64,000 bases of DNA from positions 4,402,001-4,466,000 of the forward strand of contig OZ242287.1 in assembly GCA_965207495.1 (NCBI GenBank). The letters run 5' to 3'. The stretch is from Bin5 sp965207495 (GTDB lineage Bacteria; Chloroflexota; Anaerolineae; Caldilineales; Caldilineaceae). This document shows, in pieces, positions 26,348-33,696 of this stretch. The first letter of the stretch is position 1, and every line of letters starts with the position of its first letter. The notes beneath the pieces are model-generated. The model made no database searches. It saw only the letters and a list, made by a program, of their open reading frames with translations, and was not told where the DNA came from. A program made the position numbers and the translations under genes.

Positions 26348-26730
26348 TCTTGTCTGGCGCGGTTTGCTCCCGACGCCATTCCTAAGACTGCGATAGCTCA
26401 GCACTGGTCTGCCGGAAACCCGGACTGAAACAGACCGAACAGAGAGACGCGATGCAGTTGAGTTTCGAGTTCCTCTTAGTCGCCCCTGTAACTGACAGCC
26501 CGCCCGCCCTGACTGCGATCTTCTTAAAAGCAGACTGAATTGAAGATCCGAGAGCAACGGATTTTGCCTTCGTCGAAATCCGTATGTCTGTCCCTTGATT
26601 GGCTAGCCCGAGTTCAGATTGTTGGCCTGGCAGGGGGTATCTGGTTTTGGAGGTCAGTATAGTATTGGGAGCGAGCATATGCGCTTCCGAGTCATCGAGC
26701 AAGCCATGAGAATGAAATGGAGACACAATC
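26348..26730. other. Gene-free interval between E2 and Ldh2-type genes
   Basis: 383 bases without a convincing ORF. Two hairpins can be drawn: GATCTTC 26517-26523 with GAAGATC 26542-26548, and a perfect 8-bp stem ACGGATTT 26557-26564 with AAATCCGT 26576-26583. Neither is followed by a T-run. TATAGT at 26658-26663 is a possible -10 without a clear -35. Confidence 0.4.
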
Positions 26731-27777
26731 GTGCCCACATTTTCTCCTGACAGACTGACCGCCATCGCCGAGGAGATTTTCGCAGCCGCCGGTCTGGAAG
26801 AGGAGGAGGTGGGCATCGTGTCGGACCATCTGGTCCAAGCCAACCTTGTCGGCCACGACTCGCATGGCGTGCTGCGGATCCCTGAATATCTGGAATGGAT
26901 GGAGGCGGGCGACGTCGTCCCCGGCCAGCACGCGACTATCATGCACGAAACCGAGACATTGGCGGTGATCGAGGGTGGCTGGGGATTTGGCCAGGTCATC
27001 GGTCTGGAAGCGATGGAAGTGGCATTGGAAAAGGCACGTAAGACGGGAGTTGGCATCATCGCGGTCAGCCAGTGCGGGCACATCGGCCGCGTCGGGCATT
27101 ATCCCTACCTGGCGGCGGAGCAGGGGCTGGTGACGGTGATGTTTGTCAATACGCACGGCGGAGGTAAACTGGCTGCTCCCTGGGGCGGGCGCGGGCGGCG
27201 GCTGTCGGCCAACCCAATTGCTGTGGGAATCCCACGCAAGGGCGGGGAACCTCTGGTACTCGATATGGCGACATCAGCCATCGCAGACGGCAAGCTGAAA
27301 GACATGCACAACCGCGGGGTACCGGCGCCGGCCGGCTGCATCGTTGACGCCGACGGCAACCCAACGACGGACCCTGCCGCCTATATTGGGCCGCCTGAAG
27401 GTGCATTACTGCCATTTGGCGGGCACAAGGGTTTTGGTCTGTCCTTTGTTATCGACATTTTGGCCGGCGCCCTGTCAGGGGCTGGTTGCAGTCGCGAGGG
27501 GGTAGACCGAATCGGCAATGGATTCCTCGCCATTGCAGTTCAGCCTGAGCAAATGAGACAGGACGACGGCTTCTATGCTGATGTCGCAGGGCTGGTGCAG
27601 CACGTCAAGGGCTCAGAGCTGGCAGCCGGATTTGACGAGATCCTTGCGCCGGGCGAGCCGGAGATCCGTACGCGTCAACAGCGGACGCGGGAAGGCATCG
27701 CGATTGACGATACGGCGTGGGGTAAGATCTGGGCCGCGGCTGAGCGCTACGGTGTCAGGATGCCCGCATCAGAATAG
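26731..27777 (+). CDS. Malate/L-lactate/ureidoglycolate dehydrogenase family (Ldh2) oxidoreductase
   Basis: 348 residues, GTG start with GGAG eight bases upstream. The Ldh_2 fold is unrelated to Rossmann dehydrogenases and uses NAD(P) to interconvert 2-hydroxy and 2-keto acids. Recognised parts: LVGHDSHGVLRIPEYL with the active-site His, GIIAVSQCGHIGRVGHYPYLAAEQGLV, RRLSANPIAVGIPRKGGEPLVLDMATSAIADGK and GHKGFGLSFVIDILAGALSGAG. Members act on malate, lactate, sulfolactate, ureidoglycolate or 2,3-diketogulonate. It could feed pyruvate to the adjacent PDH. Its 3' end overlaps the convergent oxygenase gene by 9 bases. Confidence 0.88.
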   Translation: MPTFSPDRLTAIAEEIFAAAGLEEEEVGIVSDHLVQANLVGHDSHGVLRIPEYLEWMEAGDVVPGQHATIMHETETLAVIEGGWGFGQVIGLEAMEVALEKARKTGVGIIAVSQCGHIGRVGHYPYLAAEQGLVTVMFVNTHGGGKLAAPWGGRGRRLSANPIAVGIPRKGGEPLVLDMATSAIADGKLKDMHNRGVPAPAGCIVDADGNPTTDPAAYIGPPEGALLPFGGHKGFGLSFVIDILAGALSGAGCSREGVDRIGNGFLAIAVQPEQMRQDDGFYADVAGLVQHVKGSELAAGFDEILAPGEPEIRTRQQRTREGIAIDDTAWGKIWAAAERYGVRMPASE

Positions 27778-28591
27778 GGCGCTATAGGCACTGAAGTAGC
27801 CTTCGCTAGTCATTGAGCCCCGTCCCGGCATTTCAAACTCCCGCAGAGGAAACGGAAGCGAGAAAAAGGAAAAGGTGAATCGTTCGGCCGCGCTATTGTC
27901 GCTCAGCCGCACACGATGATTCATTGCTTTGATCTCGCCCTGGGTCCACATCTCCAACAAGTAGCCGGGATAGAGCAGGATCGAGTTTGCAGCGTCTACA
28001 GAACGCCACACAGATTCTCCGCTTCTGCCGGTCACCTGCAGTTCCAGCTCCTGGTCGATCCCGAACGGGAAAACGGTGAACAAAGAGGCGTCGGGATGCG
28101 CGGAAAGCCGCGTGTTGCCAGCAGCCGCGGTGTCGAACTTCTTTTGCGGCGGATAGTAGTTATTGGAGACCATGTGGCCGGCGTTCTGGCGGTAGAAGTC
28201 CAGCAGGCCGGGTACGGCAAGTTGTGTCAGCAGTTCGGTTTCCATCGAACGCACCGTCTGCACGACCTCTTTCCAACTGCCTTTCAGAAAGCTTTGAAAC
28301 TCGACAGGGTAGCGTTCTACCGGGTAAAACTCGGAGAGGACAAAGGTGCTGATGAGGTCGTCTTCAGCCTGATGGCTGCTGTCGCTCTGGCCGTAGTAGG
28401 AAAAGCCGTCGTATGCGTAGCCGTAACGCTTCTGAAGAAAGCGGAGTTGATAGTCCCGAACTCTGCGAATGAAAGTTCGGAAGGCCTCCAGCAGGTCAGA
28501 ACTGTCCAGGGCCGCGCCGGAAATTACGAGATATCCATTGGACTTAAGGCGGTCTGCACTTTGATTGTCGAATAAGAATGGGATACTCCAT
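27769..28591 (-). CDS. Isopenicillin N synthase-like 2OG-Fe(II) oxygenase, apparent N-terminal frameshift
   Basis: The frame of the conserved body runs from just after the ATPase stop (28594) to 27769, but contains no ATG, GTG or TTG near its N-terminus. The only well-placed ATG (28591, two bases after the ATPase stop) reads MEYPILI and then meets a stop; dropping the single base at 28570 joins it to DNQSADRLKSNGYLVISGAAL. The body shows LSAHPDASLFTVFPFG (HxD), a distal His in MNHRVRLSD and ERFTFSFF, typical of the IPNS/gibberellin-oxidase group, and KRYGYAYDGFSYYGQS. It is the last gene of the TPP-controlled operon. Frameshift mutation, sequence error, or an ATC/ATT-type start are the options. 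Confidence 0.7.
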
Positions 28592-28593
28592 TT

Positions 28594-29370
28594 TCAAAGT
28601 CTCAGTTGCGCAAGCACATTTCGTTTCAGGGCGAGAAAGTCCGCTTCCAGGATTGTATTCTCGTTTCGCGGGTGGGGCAAGTCGATTGAAAAGTCGGCGG
28701 TGATGCGGCCGGGACGGGGGCTGAAGACGAGCATGCGATCGCCCAGCAGCAGCGCTTCGTCGATGTCGTGCGTAATGAAGAGGACCGTCTTTGAGAAGCG
28801 CGTCCGCACGCCCAGCAGCCACTGCTGCAGCATGCGGCGGGTGAGGGCATCGAGCGCGCCGAACGGCTCATCGAGAAGAAGGATGTCGTAGCCGGCCAGG
28901 AAGGTGCGCAGCAGCGCGGCCCGCTGCCTCATTCCGCCCGAGAGCGTACTGGGCCAGTTGCTTTCGAAGCCGTCCAGCCCGAAGAGCGGGAGCAGCCGAC
29001 GCGCCTCTTCACGGGCCGTATCCAGGCTGCCGCCGGCCAGTTCCACGCCCAGGATCACGTTTTCGAGCACAGTGCGCCATGGCAGCAGGGTATCCCGCTG
29101 GGGCATGTAGCCAAAGCGCCCCTGCCGATCGGACGCGTTTGGCAGGGGCTGCCCTTGCAGGATTACCTGGCCGCTGTCCGGCTGTACGAGGCCGGCCAGC
29201 AGGCGCAGCAGCGTGGACTTGCCACAGCCGCTGGGACCGATGATGGTCAGGAACTCGCCCTCTTCAACCTTGAAGGTCAGGTCGACGACGGCCTCGACTT
29301 CGCCGCGCGCGCCCCGGCGGGAGCCGCCGCTGAAGGTCTTGGAAAGCGAGTCGACCGCCAGTAGCGTCAT
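28594..29370 (-). CDS. thiZ: ABC transporter ATP-binding protein (SsuB/ThiZ type)
   Basis: 258 residues. Walker A GPSGCGKSTLL, Q-loop region FGYMPQRDTLLPW, signature LSGGMRQRAALLR, Walker B ILLLDEPFGALD and H-loop FITHDIDEA. This is the ATPase of nitrate/sulfonate/taurine-type importers; the TPP riboswitch upstream and the NMT1-type binding protein make a thiamine-precursor importer (ThiXYZ) the best assignment. Its ATG overlaps the binding-protein stop by four bases (ATGA), indicating translational coupling. Confidence 0.88.
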   Translation of the reverse strand: MTLLAVDSLSKTFSGGSRRGARGEVEAVVDLTFKVEEGEFLTIIGPSGCGKSTLLRLLAGLVQPDSGQVILQGQPLPNASDRQGRFGYMPQRDTLLPWRTVLENVILGVELAGGSLDTAREEARRLLPLFGLDGFESNWPSTLSGGMRQRAALLRTFLAGYDILLLDEPFGALDALTRRMLQQWLLGVRTRFSKTVLFITHDIDEALLLGDRMLVFSPRPGRITADFSIDLPHPRNENTILEADFLALKRNVLAQLRL

Positions 29371-30389
29371 TCCCGTTCCGGCAGGAACTCGTTCGTATAT
29401 GCGCCCTCGCCGTCAAACGACTCGATGATGCCGCCGTCGATCAGGAAGTCGGCATAGGCCTGCCAGACGTCACCGGTCTGAGTGCCCCATTGCGCGGCTT
29501 CGGCCTGGTATTCGTTGGCCAGCCATTCCTGGCTGGCGTGGACCAGGGCGGTGTCCAGGTCCGGGTTGGCCGCAAGCAGAATATCGGCCGCTTCGGCAGG
29601 GCTCCCGATAGCGAATTCAAAGCCCCTCGTCGTCGCCGCGACAAATGCCTTCACGATCTCCGGATCGTTCGCAATCATGGCCTCGCTGGTAATCAGGATC
29701 GGCGTATAGTAGTCGGGGATGCAGTCCAGGTAGTCCTTGAGCATGATAATGTTCAGATCGATGCCCTGGAGCTCCGCGTTGATGCCGGTCCAGGCGTAGT
29801 AGATCCAGGCGAAGTCGACCTGGTCGGCTTCGGTAATGGAGAGGAAGTCGGCCCAGCCAACGTCGATGAATTCGACATCCTCGGCCGAACCGCCGGCACA
29901 CTGCATCAGCAGGTCGATAGTGGGATATTCGATCGGGGAGCCGAAGCTGCCGTAGCGCTTGCCCGCGAGGTCGGTGGGCTGCTCGATGCCTGCCCTGCCG
30001 CGCGAGGCGAAACCCGAGGTATTGTGCTGGATGACCGCGGCGATCGAGACGATCGGCACGCCCTCGACGCGGGCGAAGGTCGTGCCTTCCTGGTAACTCA
30101 CGCCAAAGTCGGCCGAACCGGTGGCCACGACTTGGTGTACGTCGGACTCGCCCGGTATGACGATATCCACGTTCAGGCCCGCCTCCTCATACCAGCCTTT
30201 ATCCTGGGCGACATAGATGCCGGTGTGATTGGTATTCGGCGTCCAGTCCAGGAGCAGCGTGACGTCCTTCAGGGCGGCGGAGTCGTCACCGCTTTGCGCG
30301 GCCGGAGCAACCGGCACGCAGGCTGCCGCTAGTGCTACCGTCATCAGCAACGTAATCATCAGGGTGGTTCGGGACAGTCGATTTCGCAT
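29367..30389 (-). CDS. thiY: NMT1/THI5-like solute-binding lipoprotein (ThiY type)
   Basis: 340 residues from the second of two adjacent ATGs (30389; AAGGAGG lies five bases before it). Lipoprotein signal SRTTLMITLLMTVALAAAC with a Cys near residue 24. The mature part begins VTLLLDWTPNTNHTGIYVAQ and continues with a GWYEEAGLNVDIV segment and the phosphate-binding-like DFGVSYQEGTTFAR, the diagnostic start of pyrimidine-precursor (HMP/formylaminopyrimidine) binding proteins. It lies in a TPP-riboswitch operon with permease, ATPase and a thiamine-binding small protein, so the ligand is probably HMP or a thiamine breakdown product. The longer in-frame extension to 30626 overlaps the permease gene and is not real. 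Confidence 0.88.
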   Translation of the reverse strand: MRNRLSRTTLMITLLMTVALAAACVPVAPAAQSGDDSAALKDVTLLLDWTPNTNHTGIYVAQDKGWYEEAGLNVDIVIPGESDVHQVVATGSADFGVSYQEGTTFARVEGVPIVSIAAVIQHNTSGFASRGRAGIEQPTDLAGKRYGSFGSPIEYPTIDLLMQCAGGSAEDVEFIDVGWADFLSITEADQVDFAWIYYAWTGINAELQGIDLNIIMLKDYLDCIPDYYTPILITSEAMIANDPEIVKAFVAATTRGFEFAIGSPAEAADILLAANPDLDTALVHASQEWLANEYQAEAAQWGTQTGDVWQAYADFLIDGGIIESFDGEGAYTNEFLPERE

Positions 30390-30444
30390 CATCTCCTCCT
30401 TGGAGAAATAACTTGCACAGGCAGCCACCGGGTGGCAGCTGCCG

Positions 30445-31197
30445 TCACCGTTCGTCAAAGTGCCAGGGCATCGTGCCGCGTTCGAGGGCAAACACGGCCA
30501 GAAACAGCAGGATGCTGAGGAGTGAGGTGATGACGATGGCCGAGAAGACCTGCGCGGTCTTGAACGCTGCCGACGAGCGCAGCATGTATATGCCCAGCCC
30601 CTGTTTGGCGCCAACCCACTCCCCAACGATTGCGCCGGTTACGCTGTAAGTGGCCGCGATCTTCAGGCCCGAAAAAAAGTAAGGCAGGGCGGCGGGCAGC
30701 CGCACCTTGCGCCATATCTGCAGCCACGTCGCTCCCATCGACCGGAAAAGATCGATCAGCTCGGGCTCGGTTGAGGTCAACCCATCACTTGTGTTGACGG
30801 CGATGGGGAAGAAACAGAACAACGTCACGACGATTACCTTGGGCGCGATGCCAAAACCAAACCAGATGATCAGCAGCGGCGCCAACGCCAGAATGGGCAC
30901 GGTCTGGGATATTACCAGGAGTGGATAGATGGCGCGTTGCAGCATCGGCGAAAAGTTGATGGCGGCCGCCACCGAAACGCCCGAGGCTACGGCGATCCCA
31001 ATGCCGATTGCGACCTCCAGCATGGTCTGGGCCACATGGACGCCTAGCAGAGCGCGCATCTCCCAGAATGCCTGCCAGATGGCCGAAGGTGAAGGCACAA
31101 TCCACTTGGGCACCTCCAGGCCCCATACGACGACCTCCCAGAGGACCGCCAGCGTCAGGAGAACGCCCGCTGGCAGGAAGAGCCGTGCTAACCGCAT
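30445..31197 (-). CDS. thiX: ABC transporter permease (SsuC/ThiX type)
   Basis: 250 residues, six membrane helices. Features of the family: LFLPAGVLLTLAVLWEVVVWG, VPSPSAIWQAFWEMR, and the ATPase-docking loop ELIDLFRSMGATWLQIWRKVRLPAALPYFFSG (EAA motif variant). The start overlaps the stop of the thiamine-binding gene (TGATG), so the two are translationally coupled. It is the membrane channel of the predicted thiamine-precursor importer with genes 28594 and 29367. Confidence 0.9.
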   Translation of the reverse strand: MRLARLFLPAGVLLTLAVLWEVVVWGLEVPKWIVPSPSAIWQAFWEMRALLGVHVAQTMLEVAIGIGIAVASGVSVAAAINFSPMLQRAIYPLLVISQTVPILALAPLLIIWFGFGIAPKVIVVTLFCFFPIAVNTSDGLTSTEPELIDLFRSMGATWLQIWRKVRLPAALPYFFSGLKIAATYSVTGAIVGEWVGAKQGLGIYMLRSSAAFKTAQVFSAIVITSLLSILLFLAVFALERGTMPWHFDER

Positions 31198-31493
31198 CAG
31201 CCTTCTTCCCGGTATTTGGCAACCTTCTCCTCGATGGAGGAGCCGCCGACCGCCTCGCCGATCTTGATGACAGTGACCACCCCTGATACACCGTCGACAA
31301 AGCAGGCGCGATGCGCGGCTTTGGCCACGTCCAGACAGCTGTCCAGATCGCCCTCCACGGTCGTTCCCAGAGCGCCGACCTCGTATTTCAGGCCTGATGC
31401 CTGGATAACCCCGATAGCGCGATCGACTATCGAATAGACATCGCCGCCGGTCGAGGGGAGCACTTGAATATCGACATTTACCTGGTTGGACAT
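31197..31493 (-). CDS. MTH1187/YkoF-family thiamine-binding protein
   Basis: 98 residues from the ATG at 31493, AAAGGAG five bases upstream. The sequence VNVDIQVLPSTGGDVYSIVD...VIQASGLKYEVGALGTTVEGDLD...SGVVTVIKIGEA fits the ferredoxin-like MTH1187/COG0011 fold, proteins that bind thiamine or its pyrimidine moiety in the cytoplasm. It is the first gene after the TPP riboswitch, supporting a role in thiamine-precursor uptake. The in-frame extension to 31625 would run through the terminator and aptamer and is rejected. Confidence 0.9.
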   Translation of the reverse strand: MSNQVNVDIQVLPSTGGDVYSIVDRAIGVIQASGLKYEVGALGTTVEGDLDSCLDVAKAAHRACFVDGVSGVVTVIKIGEAVGGSSIEEKVAKYREEG

Positions 31494-31511
31494 GGTGTCT
31501 CCTTTGGCAAA

Positions 31512-31537
31512 CAAAAAAACCGCCCTGGCAGGCGGTT
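31512..31537 (-). terminator. Intrinsic terminator serving as TPP riboswitch expression platform
   Basis: Read on the minus strand, AACCGCC and GGCGGTT form a 7-bp stem with a six-base loop followed by seven T (complement of 31513-31519). It lies between the aptamer and the Shine-Dalgarno of the thiamine-binding gene, so the riboswitch most likely works by premature termination. Confidence 0.88.
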
Positions 31538-31576
31538 GGCGTTTGGTGGTATATGTAGTTCGTCTACGTGTCGCTA

Positions 31577-31684
31577 TGGTTCCTACGCCAGCATTACCTG
31601 GATCAGGTCTGTCGGTCATCTCCACGGTGCGCCATTCGGACGCGGTAGGAGATCTCTCAGCCCAGTTCTTCCGAGCTCCCGATT
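31577..31684 (-). promoter_or_regulatory. TPP riboswitch (THI element)
   Basis: Minus-strand sequence shows the conserved blocks in order: GGGAGCTC then CTGGGCTGAGAGA, followed after a variable arm by GACCTGATCCAGGTAATGC and TGGCGTAGGAACC. These match the TPP aptamer consensus (GGGGNGC..CTGAGA..ACCTGATCTGGATAATACCAGCGNAGGGA). Binding of thiamine diphosphate should favour the terminator at 31512-31537 and switch off the importer operon. Confidence 0.95.
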
Positions 31685-31736
31685 GCGATTCAGTTGTTCA
31701 GGTGCAGGAGCGCTCAACTCCAGCGCAACTGGTCAC

Positions 31737-31765
31737 AGTATATTTGAGATACCTGTGCACGTCAA
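31737..31765 (-). promoter_or_regulatory. Sigma70-type promoter of the TPP operon
   Basis: On the minus strand TTGACG (31765-31760), 17 bases and TATACT (31742-31737). Transcription would start near 31730, about 45 bases before the aptamer. Confidence 0.8.
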
Positions 31766-31866
31766 GTTCGCAGGAGATAAGGGTCTACAAGGCGCGCGCA
31801 CCAAGCTGGAAAGGCGTCGGATCCCTGTCGAGACCCGGCGCCTATCGATGTATTTCCGGGACCGAA

Positions 31867-33693
31867 TCAGGCCGCGACCATTTTCTCTGCGTTCAGGAGC
31901 GGCTGCGCGGACCCGATGCGCTCGTCTCTGAACTGCTTTGTATACAGGTCATAGTAGTGACCACGCTGGCGAATGAGCTGGGCGTGCGTGCCCTGTTCGG
32001 CGATGCGGCCCTCCTCGATCACCAGGATGCGGTCCGCCTTGCGGATGGTCGAGAGCCGGTGGGCGATGATGAAGCTGGTGCGGTCTGCAAGGATCGCGTC
32101 CATCGCTTCCTGTACCAGCGCCTCGGTCAGCGTGTCGACCGAACTGGTGGCCTCGTCCATGACGAAGATATCGGGGTCGGCGAGAATCGCCCGCGCCAGG
32201 CTCAAGAGCTGCGTCTGGCCAACCGACAGGAGGACGCCTCCTTCGCCAACCTGGCTGACATACCCTTCTTCCAACTCCTCGATGAAGGCATGCGCGCCGG
32301 CCACCTTGGCTGCAGTCACGACCTCTTCGTCGGTGGCGTCGAGCCGGCCATATCGGAGATTCTCCCAGATCGTGCCGGAAAAGAGATACGGGGTCTGCAG
32401 TACTACGCCGACACGGCTATGAATTCCGTGCAGGGTCCACTCCGTGAAGTCCTTGCCGTTGATCAGGATGCGCCCTCTTGACGGTTCGTAAAAGCGGCAG
32501 ACGAGGTTGACGATCGTCGATTTGCCGGCGCCAGTCGGTCCTACCAGCGCGATCGTCTCTCCTTGCTTTACGTGCAGGCTGAAGTCGCGCAGGACCGGAT
32601 TCTCCTCCTCGTATTGGAAGTCCACGTTCTCGAAGACGATATCGCCGCGGAGGCTTTCCGGATCCTGCGCGCCGCTGCGATCCTGAATCTCGGGCACGGC
32701 GTCGACAAGACTGAAGATGCGTTCTCCGGAGGCGATAGCCTGCTGCATTTCGGCATAGATACGCGCCATTTCCTGAACTGGAAACAGCATAAAAGTAATG
32801 TAGAAGATGAAGGCTTGGATGCCGCCGATGGTCATGCCGCCCAGTTGGAACTGCCAGCCTCCGTACAGGACAATGCTGGATACGCCGACGGCGCTGATCA
32901 GTTGGACAACGGGCAGGAAGAGTGCAGACAGCCACGCGGCGCGGAATCCGGCGCGATACATAGTCCGGGTCAGGTTCTCAAACTCTTCCAGGTTGCCCTC
33001 TTCGCGACGCAGCGATTTGACGACGCGCACACCGGTAATATTTTCGTTGTAGGCCCCGGTTATCTGCGAATTCGTCTTGCGTACATCGCGGTATTCCGCC
33101 AGTATCTTCTTCTTGAATCGAAAGGCAACCATGACAAGCACTGGGATGATGGCGGCAATGATCAGCATCATCTGAAAGTTGATTATGGCCATGAATGTGA
33201 GAGAGACCAGAATATTGACTGTGCCCCAGGCCAGATCCATGATGCCCCAGGAAACCAGGTCTCCTACACGGCTGGCATCCGAAGTAAGTCGACTCATCAA
33301 CCATCCGACAGGAGTCCGGTCGTAGTAGGAGAGAGACAGTTCCTGCAGCTTGTCGAACATCATCTTGCGCAGATCGTATTGCACGCGCTCGCCCATGCGC
33401 GACGCCGAGAATATGAAGGCCATCACACCAAGAGAAACCAGCAGGAGTCCCACACCGTACTGAAGGATCAGCTGCCAGACCTGCTCAGCATCGCCGGCCA
33501 GAATGCCGTCGTCTATTATCCGCTTTGAGAGGAAGGTCAGGTACCCGTCCATGAAGGAGGTTACGACAATCGCGACGAGGTAACCGCCGATCAAGTGCCA
33601 GTGCTGAAGTCCCTGCCGCAAGATGCGAACGACGGTCTCGCCATTGAATTCGGTATCGAACTCTTCTTCCTCGAACTGTTCGTATTCTGACAT
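31867..33693 (-). CDS. ABC exporter half-transporter, subunit 2 (608 residues)
   Basis: Membrane domain of six helices (about 35-330) followed by an ATPase domain. Walker A GPTGAGKSTIV, Walker B IFVMDEATSSVD with the catalytic Glu present, H-loop FIIAHRLST, but a non-canonical signature LSVGQTQ. With the 713-residue partner encoded 3 bases upstream, whose Walker B ends in Asp, the two form one intact and one degenerate ATP site, as in BmrCD, LmrCD and TM287/288 type exporters. Such pumps expel drugs or lipids. Both genes are read from the leader at 35838-36300. Confidence 0.92.
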   Translation of the reverse strand: MSEYEQFEEEEFDTEFNGETVVRILRQGLQHWHLIGGYLVAIVVTSFMDGYLTFLSKRIIDDGILAGDAEQVWQLILQYGVGLLLVSLGVMAFIFSASRMGERVQYDLRKMMFDKLQELSLSYYDRTPVGWLMSRLTSDASRVGDLVSWGIMDLAWGTVNILVSLTFMAIINFQMMLIIAAIIPVLVMVAFRFKKKILAEYRDVRKTNSQITGAYNENITGVRVVKSLRREEGNLEEFENLTRTMYRAGFRAAWLSALFLPVVQLISAVGVSSIVLYGGWQFQLGGMTIGGIQAFIFYITFMLFPVQEMARIYAEMQQAIASGERIFSLVDAVPEIQDRSGAQDPESLRGDIVFENVDFQYEEENPVLRDFSLHVKQGETIALVGPTGAGKSTIVNLVCRFYEPSRGRILINGKDFTEWTLHGIHSRVGVVLQTPYLFSGTIWENLRYGRLDATDEEVVTAAKVAGAHAFIEELEEGYVSQVGEGGVLLSVGQTQLLSLARAILADPDIFVMDEATSSVDTLTEALVQEAMDAILADRTSFIIAHRLSTIRKADRILVIEEGRIAEQGTHAQLIRQRGHYYDLYTKQFRDERIGSAQPLLNAEKMVAA

Positions 33694-33696
33694 CGG

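Noticed and set aside
30393..30626. Longer N-terminus for the thiamine-precursor binding protein
   Set aside because: It would overlap the permease gene and lie ahead of an obvious RBS and lipoprotein signal.
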